Positions 5,229 to 13,258 are shown, numbered from the stretch's first letter. The stretch is DNA of 15,074 nt from Peptococcaceae bacterium (GCA_900756555.1 CAAEKP010000092.1:1-15074), one strand, 5' to 3'. Numbers and translations: made by a program. Notes: generated by a model not told the origin, from the sequence alone.

Positions 5229-7280
5229 ATGACTTTACAGAGAAAAGCATTAGCTGACAAAATTATGATTCTGGGCGTTGATGGTATGGATCCAAGTCTG
5301 ACCAAAAAATTCATCGCTGAAGGTATCATGCCAAATGTACAGAAATACATCGAAAAAGGTTCTACAAGAGAAGACTTGATTATGCAGGGCGCTCACCCAA
5401 CCATTACCCCACCAATGTGGACTACAATGGCTACCGGTACCTGCCCAGGTACTCACGGTATCACCTGCTTCTGGAACCAGGATCATTCTTCCCTGGACAC
5501 CATGGTATATGCGTTAGACTCCCGTAAATGTAAATCCGAACAGCTGTGGAATGTATTTGCTGAAGCTGGCAAAAAAACATTAGTATGGCACTGGCCAGGT
5601 TCTAGCTGGCCCCCAACCAGTGATAGCCCAAATCTGTATGTAGTAGATGGTGTTCAGCCAGCCAGTATTGGTACTGGTAATGCTGTAGCGGACTGGGAAA
5701 AACTGATTGTAGCAGACACCAAGTTTGAAGGTATAGTAGTAAAACCAAGAATTCAGGTACAGAATGGCGCTGGTTGCATCATCACAGACCTGCCAGATGA
5801 ACCACAGGAACAGAATGGCGTAGGTAGCGCTGTTGTTGGTGAACTGGATGAAAGCGGCGAAAAGAAAGTAACCAATATTGAATTGTCTGAAGCGGATGGC
5901 GAGCTGGGCTTGGATTCTTCTCCAATTGATGTAATTAACTCCGGTATCAAAGAACCGAGCGGTTGGGCTACAGCTCCAGAAGGCGCTCTGGAATTTATCA
6001 CAGTATTAGCAGAAGGCTTAGTAAGAAGACCTTGCCTAGTTCTAAAAAATGAAGAAGGTAAATATGACCGTGTAGCAATTTACAAAAATAAAAAAGATAC
6101 AGAACCAATTATGACATTATCTGTTGCAGATGGGATTGTTCAATTGGTAGAAGAATTGCCATTCAAAGATAAAAAAGCAATGGCATCTCGTGCAGTAAGA
6201 CTGATTGACCTTGCTGAAGATGGTAGCCATCTGCGTTTATGGTTTGGTGTTGCTATCGACATTACCAATAATCATCTGTGGCATCCAACCACTTTGCATG
6301 ATGCGATATATGAGAATGTAGGTCCACAGACTGTGCAGGCAATTTATGGTGCCTTTGATCCAGACTTAACAAAAGTATTACTGATGGAAACTTGGGATAA
6401 ATACTGTGAATGGCAGGCGAAATGCTTAAACTACTGTGCATCCGAAGAAGGCTTTGAAGTAATCTTTAGCCATATTCACAATGTAGATGCGATTGGCCAT
6501 AAAATTTGGCATCATGCAAAACCAAGAGGTAACACACCAGAAGCGCTGGAACGCGCTGAAAAATATCAAGAAATGCTGCGATACACCTATCGTCAAACTG
6601 ATAAATATTTGGGAGAATTCCTACACTTCCTAGATGAAGGCTGGACCATCTTAATTATGAGTGACCACGGCTTATTAACCATGGGCGAAGAACACCCACC
6701 ACTGATTGGTGATGCATTCGGCTGCAATGTTCGTGTACTGGAAGAACTGGGCTTCACAGCTCTGAAACATGATGAAAACGGCAATGCAATCAAAGAAATT
6801 GACTGGGAAAACACTAAAGCAGTTGCTACCCGTGGTGGTCATATCTGGATTAACCTAAAAGGCAGAGATCCACACGGTATTGTAGACCCAGCAGATAAAT
6901 ATGCGGTAGAAGAAGAAATCATCACCGCTCTGTATAAATATGAATACATGGGCAGACGCGCTATTGAACTGGCTCTGCGCAATAAAGATGCTAAAGTACT
7001 GGGGATGTATGGCCCAGAATGCGGCGATATCATCTACTTCTTGGCAGAAGGGTTTAACCGGATTCATGGTGACTCTCTGACCACTATGGAAAGCTACTTT
7101 GATACTACCGTAGCTCCAATTCTGATTATGGCGGGGAAAGGTATCAAAGAAAACTACAAAACAGACCGTATCATGCATCAGTTAGACTTTGCTCCAACAG
7201 TAGCTGTACTGGGCGGTGTTCGTATGCCTCGTGACTGCGAAGGTGCGCCAATTTATCAGGTACTGACCGAAGAATATTAA
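5229..7280 (+). CDS. cytoplasmic AlkP-superfamily phosphodiesterase/nucleotide-pyrophosphatase-like enzyme
   Basis: A 683-aa enzyme of the alkaline phosphatase superfamily, in the type I phosphodiesterase/nucleotide pyrophosphatase branch. Visible metal-site motifs are GVDGMD (D18), the nucleophile region TITPPMWTTMATG (T60 most likely) followed by PGTHGI, VDAIGH (D420, H424), SDHG (D479, H480) and a late His, possibly H613. Members hydrolyse phosphate, sulfate or phosphonate esters using two metal ions. There is no signal peptide, so it should act in the cytoplasm, unlike most secreted relatives. About 340 residues lie between the nucleophile and the second metal cluster, including an insert unlike the core. 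Proline codons are almost all CCA, suggesting high expression. AAGGAGA precedes the ATG. It is monocistronic between promoter module B and a terminator. The substrate is unknown. Confidence 0.88.
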   Translation: MTLQRKALADKIMILGVDGMDPSLTKKFIAEGIMPNVQKYIEKGSTREDLIMQGAHPTITPPMWTTMATGTCPGTHGITCFWNQDHSSLDTMVYALDSRKCKSEQLWNVFAEAGKKTLVWHWPGSSWPPTSDSPNLYVVDGVQPASIGTGNAVADWEKLIVADTKFEGIVVKPRIQVQNGAGCIITDLPDEPQEQNGVGSAVVGELDESGEKKVTNIELSEADGELGLDSSPIDVINSGIKEPSGWATAPEGALEFITVLAEGLVRRPCLVLKNEEGKYDRVAIYKNKKDTEPIMTLSVADGIVQLVEELPFKDKKAMASRAVRLIDLAEDGSHLRLWFGVAIDITNNHLWHPTTLHDAIYENVGPQTVQAIYGAFDPDLTKVLLMETWDKYCEWQAKCLNYCASEEGFEVIFSHIHNVDAIGHKIWHHAKPRGNTPEALERAEKYQEMLRYTYRQTDKYLGEFLHFLDEGWTILIMSDHGLLTMGEEHPPLIGDAFGCNVRVLEELGFTALKHDENGNAIKEIDWENTKAVATRGGHIWINLKGRDPHGIVDPADKYAVEEEIITALYKYEYMGRRAIELALRNKDAKVLGMYGPECGDIIYFLAEGFNRIHGDSLTTMESYFDTTVAPILIMAGKGIKENYKTDRIMHQLDFAPTVAVLGGVRMPRDCEGAPIYQVLTEEY

Positions 7281-7318
7281 TATTTGCCTACAAACAAACT
7301 TCATAATAGAAACACAGG

Positions 7319-7352
7319 AAGAACCTCGGTGAATTTTCACGGGGGTTCTTTG
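7319..7352 (+). terminator. intrinsic terminator after the AlkP-like gene
   Basis: AAGAACCTCGGTGA (7319-7332) pairs with TCACGGGGGTTCTT (7337-7350) with one G-U pair and one mismatch. The T-tail is short (three Ts counting the stem end), so termination may be partial. Confidence 0.65.
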
Positions 7353-7444
7353 GGCTAACTGATGTTTACAGTGACCTTTGTTGCTTGTTTAATATGGGCG
7401 GTTTGTTTTGATTTTTAGATATGATAGGATAAGGGATTATAAAA

Positions 7445-7512
7445 TAGTTATCAGTTCATAGAAAAAGGATATAATTTATGGAACTACTTTGTTGTACAGA
7501 AATAGCTATAAT
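7445..7512 (+). promoter_or_regulatory. 68-bp LysR-type promoter module, copy C (distal promoter of the transporter)
   Basis: It starts TAGTTATCAGTTC, has TATGGAACTA at 7477-7486 and ends TATAAT at 7507-7512. The -10 is embedded in the palindrome ATAGCTAT. It lies 112 bp upstream of copy D on the same strand. A 27-bp stretch covering the -10 and initial transcribed region (7502-7528) is identical to 7614-7640 in copy D. Confidence 0.72.
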
Positions 7513-7556
7513 AAGAATAGATAATAAAACAGAGAGTACCACAGATAACAATAAAA

Positions 7557-7624
7557 TAATTGTCGGTTTATCGTAAAAGAACAGGACTTATGATACTACC
7601 CTGTTATACTTAGATAGCTATAAT
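7557..7624 (+). promoter_or_regulatory. 68-bp LysR-type promoter module, copy D (proximal promoter of the transporter)
   Basis: It starts TAATTGTCGGTTT, has TATGATACTA at 7589-7598 and ends TATAAT at 7619-7624. The -35 position reads CTACCC, a poor match. The predicted start is near 7631, leaving a leader of about 145 bases before the transporter start codon. Confidence 0.72.
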
Positions 7625-7630
7625 AAGAAT

Positions 7631-7776
7631 AGATAATAAAGTAAACTTATTTCAGGATTGCGTTTTGCATCGTGCTGGCCAGCAAACTAGATGTGTTAAT
7701 AAACGAGATAGTAAAGAAAGCAAAAAATGAAAAAGCAATTATAAGGCACTTTATGTGTTGAGAGGAGTTATTGATT
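7631..7776 (+). other. untranslated leader of the transporter gene
   Basis: Together with the two promoter modules this fills the long gene-free stretch 7281-7776. The only structure seen is a perfect 12-bp palindrome, TGCTGGCCAGCA (7673-7684), about 45 bases after the predicted start. GAGGAG (7762-7767) is the ribosome binding site. No riboswitch or small ORF with its own ribosome binding site was recognised. Confidence 0.45.
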
Positions 7777-9234
7777 ATGGCAGAAGCCAAGAAAAAGAAT
7801 AATACATTTTATTATGTAAATATTATTATCATGTTTGCGCTGATGTTTGGTATCGCGCAGTTGCCACCATTCGGGCAGGTTACCCCACTGGGGATGCAGA
7901 TTTTAGGTATTTTCGTTGCTGTATTATACGGCTGGTGTACAGTTAGCTTAATCTGGCCTAGCTTGATGGGTATTGTAGCAGTTGGTATGACCGAATACTG
8001 CACCATGAAAGAAGCTTTCGCTGCCGCTTTTGGGGCAGATATTCCATTAATGATTATCGTTGTATTTATTCTGGCTGCATATTTTGAAGAATGCGGCTTG
8101 AACCAGTATATTGCCAACTGGTTTATCAGCCGGAAAATAGGGGAAGGTCGCCCATGGGTATTCACCCTCTTGATTTTTGCAGCAGGTTGGGTAATGTCTG
8201 CTCTGGTTAGTACATTTGCCACCATCATCATTATGTGGGCAATTTTCTACAAAGTATGTGATTTAGTTGGCGAACCTCGCCGCACAAAATATACCGCTAT
8301 GGTAATTGCCGGTATCGTTATTATCTGTGGTACTACCGGGGCTTTGTTCCCATTCAAAGCGTTCGCTGTTATTCAGATTGGTTTGACTCAAAAAGCAATT
8401 GGCGCTTTAGAAATCAACTTTGTAACTTGGACTTTGTTTAACCTCATTGTTTCTGCAATATTGAGCTTAGCCTTTGTGCTGGCTTGTAAACTGGTACTGC
8501 GCCCAGACTTAACCAGAATCAAAGAAGCTGGCGCAAAATTTGCTTACCTGCGGGGACAGAAAATGGAACCAAAGACCAAAGTTGGCGCAGCTATCTTAGC
8601 AATCTTCATCATCGGCTTAATGCTGCCAAGTATTCTGCCAAAAACAGTTCCTGGTATGGCTCTGTTAAATGAAATGAGCATCTTAGGGATTGGTACTCTG
8701 TGCATTGTGTTGTTAGCTGCTGTAAAAACAAAAGAAGGCGAACCATATATTAAGGTTACCCAACTGATTAGTAAAGGGGTAGACTGGCAGTTAATCATCC
8801 TGATTGGTTCCACCATGCCACTGTGTAATGCGTTGGAAGCAGAAGAAGTTGGTGTACTGCAGACGGTTATCGCTTGGCTGACTCAGACCTTCGCTGGCTT
8901 AAGCCCACTGATGTTCCTGGTAGCATTCACTGCATTGTTCATAATTACCACGCAGGTTACCCACAACCTGGTACTGATACTAGTATTCACTCCTGTATTA
9001 ACAAAAATGGGTCTTAGCTTTGGCGTAAATCCAGTTTTGGTAATACTGTTAGTATACTTCACGGCTATGACTGCATACGCAACACCAGCGGCGTCTTCCA
9101 ATGCTGCTATGATTTATGGGAATGCCGAGTGGGTTGCCACCAAAGATGCTTACATCTGCGGTTTCTTGGCAATGATTACTGCTTTTATCGTACTGCTTGG
9201 TGTAGGTGTTCCTTTAGGCAATATCTTATTTTAA
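7777..9234 (+). CDS. SLC13/DASS-family anion:Na+ symporter
   Basis: A 485-aa integral membrane protein with about 11-13 hydrophobic segments beginning near residue 10, in the ion-transporter (IT) superfamily. The two-repeat layout is visible: a first-repeat segment SALVSTFATIIIM and a second-repeat segment YATPAASSNAAMIYGN. The latter resembles the substrate and Na+ site loop of divalent-anion symporters. Relatives import dicarboxylates, citrate, sulfate or similar anions. ATG 7777 lies nine bases after GAGGAG, and TTG 7771 is too close to that site. It has two tandem LysR-type promoter modules upstream and a bidirectional terminator downstream, so it is transcribed alone. Shared promoter modules with the AlkP-like gene suggest the carrier imports that enzyme's substrate; the ion and substrate are not determined by the sequence. 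Confidence 0.88.
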   Translation: MAEAKKKNNTFYYVNIIIMFALMFGIAQLPPFGQVTPLGMQILGIFVAVLYGWCTVSLIWPSLMGIVAVGMTEYCTMKEAFAAAFGADIPLMIIVVFILAAYFEECGLNQYIANWFISRKIGEGRPWVFTLLIFAAGWVMSALVSTFATIIIMWAIFYKVCDLVGEPRRTKYTAMVIAGIVIICGTTGALFPFKAFAVIQIGLTQKAIGALEINFVTWTLFNLIVSAILSLAFVLACKLVLRPDLTRIKEAGAKFAYLRGQKMEPKTKVGAAILAIFIIGLMLPSILPKTVPGMALLNEMSILGIGTLCIVLLAAVKTKEGEPYIKVTQLISKGVDWQLIILIGSTMPLCNALEAEEVGVLQTVIAWLTQTFAGLSPLMFLVAFTALFIITTQVTHNLVLILVFTPVLTKMGLSFGVNPVLVILLVYFTAMTAYATPAASSNAAMIYGNAEWVATKDAYICGFLAMITAFIVLLGVGVPLGNILF

Positions 9235-9262
9235 GCTAGCAAATTGAATTGATAAATTGAAC

Positions 9263-9317
9263 AAAAAACAGTGTTCCAATTGGCCTATAGCGAGTGCCAG
9301 TTGAAACACTGTTTTTT
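9263..9317. terminator. bidirectional intrinsic terminator
   Basis: AAAAAACAGTGTT (9263-9275) pairs perfectly with AACACTGTTTTTT (9305-9317). After one mismatch the stem continues as CAATTGGC with GCCAGTTG. Both strands end in T-runs. It serves the SLC13 transporter and the convergent small membrane protein. Confidence 0.9.
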
Positions 9318-9327
9318 GGTTTTGTAT

Positions 9328-9696
9328 CTAATCTTGTGGCTTATTGATATAGCGTTTATTTAAAATGTAAAGAGTTGCAAAAAACATTACCATGTAGATT
9401 AGTAACATAATGAGAAAGCCAGTATTTTGACCTAAACTTGCGTACATTTTGCTGAACAAGTAGCCCAGCACGCCTAAAGATATGATTAAGCAACCAAGCT
9501 GACGGGAATAGGTAGTTGCGTAACCTTTTTTTGCATACTCTTTGGCACTTTTATAAGGCACAAACAGACCATAAATACCATATGGAATCGCCAATACTGC
9601 CAGAAAATAACCGATATAGGCTCGTTGCTGGAAATAGATATAGATACCAACGATGGCTGCCAGTACGATACCGACCCTTACTATTTTGTCTTTCAC
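9328..9696 (-). CDS. small membrane protein of unknown function
   Basis: A 122-aa protein with four hydrophobic segments. The first two are VRVGIVLAAIVGIYIYF and AYIGYFLAVLAIPYGIYGLF; the other two are near the C-terminus. They are joined by a basic loop (KSAKEYAKKGYATTYSRQ), and the C-terminus is basic. I do not recognise a family. GTG 9696 is chosen because AAAGGAAG lies nine bases upstream; an in-frame TTG at 9732 has no ribosome binding site and would place that Shine-Dalgarno sequence inside the gene. It is transcribed alone, between a bidirectional terminator and the tatD terminator region. Nothing in the context points to a function. Confidence 0.7.
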   Translation of the reverse strand: MKDKIVRVGIVLAAIVGIYIYFQQRAYIGYFLAVLAIPYGIYGLFVPYKSAKEYAKKGYATTYSRQLGCLIISLGVLGYLFSKMYASLGQNTGFLIMLLIYMVMFFATLYILNKRYINKPQD

Positions 9697-9779
9697 AATA
9701 ACATACTTCCTTTCTGAAATTCTGACTTTCAATTATCATTCTGCACAAGAATTCTTCCTGAATATTGTAAATTCCTTTT

Positions 9780-9785
9780 ATTTTA
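9780..9785 (-). promoter_or_regulatory. possible extended -10 promoter for the small membrane protein
   Basis: On the minus strand TGCTAAAAT forms an extended -10 element, about 85 bases before the GTG start. No good -35 hexamer is seen at 16-18 bp (TATTCA is the nearest). Tentative. Confidence 0.35.
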
Positions 9786-9822
9786 GCACAATCAATAAAT
9801 TTTGAATAGAGCAATTCAAAAT

Positions 9823-9979
9823 ATAAAAAGACTACCCTTCTTGTCATTTCTGAATGCCGCAAAACGAAGTGAGGGAATCTGTGTGATTACAAATTTCTGC
9901 CTGAGAAAAAGTTCACTTTATCAACGCGGAAATCTGTGCTGCTTCGTTTCAATAAAAATAACAGGAACAGGGTAGTCTT
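9823..9979 (-). terminator. tatD terminator with a roughly 130-base insert in the loop
   Basis: AAGACTACCCT (9828-9838) and AGGGTAGTCTT (9969-9979) are perfect inverted repeats. Read on the minus strand, the stem begins just after the tatD stop and ends in a T-run (CTTTTTATAT), the form of an intrinsic terminator. The 130 bases between the arms contain AAACGAAG (9862-9869) complementary to CTTCGTTT (9942-9949), a near direct repeat GGAATCTGTG / GAAATCTGTG, and TTGTCATTTC at 9841-9850. It may be a small palindromic repeat element inserted in a terminator loop. No ORF with a ribosome binding site lies here. Confidence 0.55.
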
Positions 9980-9987
9980 ATTTTGTT

Positions 9988-10755
9988 TTATTTTATGCCG
10001 TAAACGCGTTTGCCGTTTTCGTAAGTGGCTTCCACTACTTCTTCTACAGAGATACCGCGAATTTCAGCAATTTTTTCCGCGATATAACGCACCAGCATTG
10101 GCTCATTGCGCTTGCCGCGGAACGGAACTGGCGCCATATAAGGACAGTCAGTTTCAATCACCAGGCGATCCAGCGGAATAGCCGCAGCTACTTCTACAGT
10201 TTTGCGGGCGTTCTTGAAAGTAACAGGGCCGCCTAAACCAATGTAGAAATTGAGCTTGATTACTTCCATCGCCATCTCCATACTGCCGGAGAAAGCGTGC
10301 AAAATGCCGCCAGCCTGACGGGCGTTGCTGTTCTTTAAAATATCCAGTGTATCGCCGTGGGCTTCACGATCATGGATGACCAGTGGCTTGTGCAGCTGAC
10401 AGGCCAGATCAATATGCTGCTGGAACAATTTTTTCTGGGCTTCCTTGGTCGATATATCCCAGTAGTAGTCCAGTCCTGTTTCGCCGATGCCCACCACTTT
10501 AGGGTGCTGCGCCAGCTGGCAAATCATATCCCAGCCTTCTGGCGTGTAGGTGGTGACATCTTCGGGATGTAATCCCACCGCAGCGTAGAGCTTGTCATAC
10601 TGCTCCGCCAGCGCAACTGTGCGAGGGCAATCATCCAGATTGCAGCCAATATTGACCACCAGAGCCATGTTATCGTAAATATTTTGGATGACCTGCTGGC
10701 GATCCTCGTCAAATTTTTCGTCCAAAATATGGGCGTGGGTGTCAAATAAATTCAT
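9988..10755 (-). CDS. tatD: TatD-family metal-dependent hydrolase (DNase)
   Basis: A 255-aa TIM-barrel amidohydrolase-fold protein of normal family length. Metal and catalytic residues are all present: DTHAH (H7, H9), GLHP (H63), GETGLDYYW (E92), VIHDREAH (H128), HAFSG (H153) and ETDCPYMAP (D203). The family shows 3'-5' exonuclease or deoxyribonuclease activity in the cytoplasm and has been linked to DNA repair and quality control; the B. subtilis orthologue is yabD/dayD. ATG 10755 starts 13 bases after the metG stop. Only a weak AAGG, overlapping the metG stop codon, precedes it, so translation is probably coupled. Linkage to metG is conserved in many Bacillota. It should be read from the T-box controlled metG transcript. 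Confidence 0.93.
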   Translation of the reverse strand: MNLFDTHAHILDEKFDEDRQQVIQNIYDNMALVVNIGCNLDDCPRTVALAEQYDKLYAAVGLHPEDVTTYTPEGWDMICQLAQHPKVVGIGETGLDYYWDISTKEAQKKLFQQHIDLACQLHKPLVIHDREAHGDTLDILKNSNARQAGGILHAFSGSMEMAMEVIKLNFYIGLGGPVTFKNARKTVEVAAAIPLDRLVIETDCPYMAPVPFRGKRNEPMLVRYIAEKIAEIRGISVEEVVEATYENGKRVYGIK

Positions 10756-10768
10756 TGCGACACCAGCC

Positions 10769-12760
10769 TTAGCAAACAGTGGAGCCGGAAGGAATTTCGG
10801 CTTTGCTTACCTGTAATACTTCCAGCAGGCTGTCATCATCGGTGGCTGCGGACAACAGCATACCATGTGACACAATGCCGCGGATTTTTTTAGGTGCCAG
10901 ATTGGCAACCAGCACAAGTTTTTTGCCCACTAATTCTTCTGGTGTTTCGTAGAATTTTGCGATACCGGATACAACCGTGCGGATTTCATCGCCCATTTTC
11001 AGTTTGAACTGTAACAGTTTATCCGCTTTTTCCACTTTACTGCATTCCAGCACTTCTACCACGCGCAAATCCAGTTTGGCAAAATCATCATAGGTGATTT
11101 CTGCTTTTGCTTCAGCAGGCGCTTCAGCGGCCTGTTTGGTTTCTTTTTTTGCTTCTGCTTTGGCAGGTTTTTCTTCTTTTGCTGCATCCTTTGGCAGGTC
11201 TAAAGATTTTGGGTCGATACGTGGGAAGATAGCGTCTTTTTTGCAAACCTTCACGCCAGTTTCCACCTGACCCCATACGCAGCCGTCAGCCCAGGTGCGG
11301 TTTTCCAATGCCTGCCCCGTCTGTTCTGCAACTTTGCCTGGTACTAATGGCATAAACGGCGCCAGCAGGATTGTGCTGATGCGGATGCATTCCATCAGGT
11401 TGTACAGTACAGTGCCCAGCACAGCTTTTTTGCTTTCGTCTTTTGCCAGCACCCATGGAGCGGTTTCGTCGATGTATTTGTTGGCGCGGCTGATTAATTT
11501 CCAGATAGCAGCCAGCGCATTTGGGAAGTCCATTTTTTCTAAGCAGGCAGCGGCTTCATTACCTACGGACAACGCCAGTTCTTTCAGTTCAGCATCAAAT
11601 TCGCTGGCTGGTGTGTCAGCAGGAGCTGGCACGATGCCGGCAAAATATTTGTCAATCATAGCCACGGTACGGCTTACCAGGTTGCCGTAGTCGTTGGCAA
11701 GGTCGGTGTTAATGCGTTTTACCAGAGCTTCTTCTGAGTAGTAGCCGTCGGAACCAGTGGAAATTTCCCGCAGCAGGAAGTAGCGGATTGCGTCCACACC
11801 GTATTTATCCAGCAGGACATTAGGGTCAACCACGTTGCCTTTGGATTTGGACATTTTACCGCTGTTCAGCAGTACCCAGCCGTGACCAAATACCTGTTTT
11901 GGCAGTGGCAGACCGGCAGCCATCAGGATGCAAGGCCAGATGATCGCGTGGAAACGGGCAATGTCTTTGCCCACCAGATGAATATCTGCTGGCCAGAATT
12001 TCTGGAACAGTTCATCATGGTCGGTACCGTAGCCCAATGCGGAAATATAGTTGGTCAGTGCGTCAAACCATACGTAGATAACGTGTTTGTCGTTGATTGG
12101 CACAGGAATCCCCCAGTCAAAAGTAGTGCGGGAGATACACAGATCTTCCAGCCCCTGTTTGATAAAGCTGATCATTTCATTGCGGCGTGCTACAGGCTGG
12201 ATAAAGTCTGGATGATCTTCAATGTATTGCAGCAGCTGATCCTGATATTTGCTCATTTTGAAGAAGTAGCTTTCTTCTTTGATTAATTCGGTTGGGCGGC
12301 CGCAGTCCGGGCAGTTGCCATCCACCAGCTGACGTTCTGTAAAGAAGGTTTCGCATGGTGTGCAGTAGTGGCCTTCATATTCAGATTTGTAGATGTCGCC
12401 TTTTTCGTAGATTGTTTTAAAAATCTGCTGCACCACTTCCATGTGACGTGGCTGAGTGGTGCGGATGAAATCATCGTTGGAAATCAGCAGGCGTTTCCAT
12501 AAATCCTGAAATGTTGCCACAATTTTATCGGTGTACTCAATTGGGGTAACCCCCTGAGCTTTGGCCACCCGTTCAATTTTCTGGCCATGTTCGTCTGAGC
12601 CAGTCAGAAAATAAGTTTCATAGCCCTGCATCCGTTTGTAACGGGTCATGGTGTCGGCCATAACGGTGCAGTAAGCGTGGCCAATATGTAAATTGGCGCT
12701 TGGATAATAAATTGGGGTGGTGATGTAAAAGCGTTTCTGTTCAGTTGTAGCTTGTGTCAT
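10769..12760 (-). CDS. metG: methionine-tRNA ligase
   Basis: A 663-aa class I aminoacyl-tRNA synthetase that charges tRNA-Met. HIGH is at residues 25-28 and KMSKS at 302-306. The connective peptide has four zinc-type cysteines (C133, C136, C150, C153). A Lys/Ala/Glu-rich linker near 530-555 leads into a C-terminal tRNA-binding (Trbp111/EMAP-like) domain of about 105 residues, starting YDDFAKLDLRV. The length matches the dimeric type with the C-terminal domain. AAGGAGG (12775-12769) precedes the ATG. A T-box leader with an AUG specifier candidate and a sigma-70-type promoter lie upstream, so expression should rise when tRNA-Met is uncharged. tatD follows in the same operon. Confidence 0.97.
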   Translation of the reverse strand: MTQATTEQKRFYITTPIYYPSANLHIGHAYCTVMADTMTRYKRMQGYETYFLTGSDEHGQKIERVAKAQGVTPIEYTDKIVATFQDLWKRLLISNDDFIRTTQPRHMEVVQQIFKTIYEKGDIYKSEYEGHYCTPCETFFTERQLVDGNCPDCGRPTELIKEESYFFKMSKYQDQLLQYIEDHPDFIQPVARRNEMISFIKQGLEDLCISRTTFDWGIPVPINDKHVIYVWFDALTNYISALGYGTDHDELFQKFWPADIHLVGKDIARFHAIIWPCILMAAGLPLPKQVFGHGWVLLNSGKMSKSKGNVVDPNVLLDKYGVDAIRYFLLREISTGSDGYYSEEALVKRINTDLANDYGNLVSRTVAMIDKYFAGIVPAPADTPASEFDAELKELALSVGNEAAACLEKMDFPNALAAIWKLISRANKYIDETAPWVLAKDESKKAVLGTVLYNLMECIRISTILLAPFMPLVPGKVAEQTGQALENRTWADGCVWGQVETGVKVCKKDAIFPRIDPKSLDLPKDAAKEEKPAKAEAKKETKQAAEAPAEAKAEITYDDFAKLDLRVVEVLECSKVEKADKLLQFKLKMGDEIRTVVSGIAKFYETPEELVGKKLVLVANLAPKKIRGIVSHGMLLSAATDDDSLLEVLQVSKAEIPSGSTVC

Positions 12761-12888
12761 ACAGAAAACCTCCTTAAAAATGAAAAAATAATTTATTTTT
12801 TGTAGAAATATATACCGGCCGGGCTAAAGTAAAAAATGCTGTAAGCGGCCCTGGAACGCAGTTAGGAAGAACAAAGCGGCAAAAAAAC

Positions 12889-12918
12889 AAAAAACCCGTT
12901 CCTGTAAGAACAGGGACG
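12889..12918 (-). terminator. regulated terminator of the metG T-box
   Basis: On the minus strand CGTCCCTG (12918-12911) pairs with CAGGAACG (12904-12897) around a six-base loop, then runs into TTTTTTG. The alternative antiterminator uses the T-box sequence at 12941-12929. Confidence 0.85.
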
Positions 12919-13147
12919 AGTAAAAATTCGTGGTACCACCCTGCTTCATTCTGTAGTATGATATAGGTATGTACAGAACCTCAGCAGATTTTTTAACGGG
13001 AATCAGCCGGGCCATAAAGCCGCACTCCGGGCTCATTTTTGCCAGTGCGGACAGTCTGAACTCACAGCATACATTCAGCTCTCTGGGCAGCCGCCATCTG
13101 GTTACTCTACCTTTCCTTGTGCAAATGGTATATTTATTATGGATATA
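12889..13147 (-). promoter_or_regulatory. T-box riboswitch (tRNA-Met responsive) of metG-tatD
   Basis: Reading the minus strand from the predicted start near 13147: a Stem I region with the family-like AGAGAGC ... GTGAG elements (about 13084-13060), then GGCAAAAATGAGCCC with a candidate specifier AUG at 13036-13034. The conserved T-box GGGTGGTACCACG follows at 12941-12929, with TGGT matching the A discriminator base of tRNA-Met. Last is an intrinsic terminator hairpin (12918-12895) with TTTTTT (12894-12889). Assignment as a T-box is secure; Met specificity rests on the AUG and the downstream gene. Confidence 0.92.
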
Positions 13148-13153
13148 AAATAT

Positions 13154-13182
13154 AGTATAGAAAAAGACGGGCATTCCGTCAA
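13154..13182 (-). promoter_or_regulatory. promoter of the metG-tatD operon
   Basis: TTGACG (13182-13177), 17-bp spacer, TATACT (13159-13154) on the minus strand. The predicted start near 13147 is the beginning of the T-box leader. A 5-bp inverted repeat, GACGG/CCGTC (13166-13180), overlaps the -35. Confidence 0.8.
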
Positions 13183-13258
13183 GTTTTTTCTTGCAGTATT
13201 TTTTAGAACAGAGGCAAGACAGAATTTAAAAAATTTTTACACATTTCGGTAATTTTAA

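Noticed and set aside
9697..9732. TTG start for the small membrane protein, and an overlapping 103-codon frame at 9551-9862
   Set aside because: The ribosome binding site fits GTG 9696; the overlapping frame has no ribosome binding site and covers the same membrane-protein sequence in another frame.
11295..12286. Plus-strand open frames opposite metG
   Set aside because: They are antisense shadows of a highly conserved synthetase and lack ribosome binding sites.
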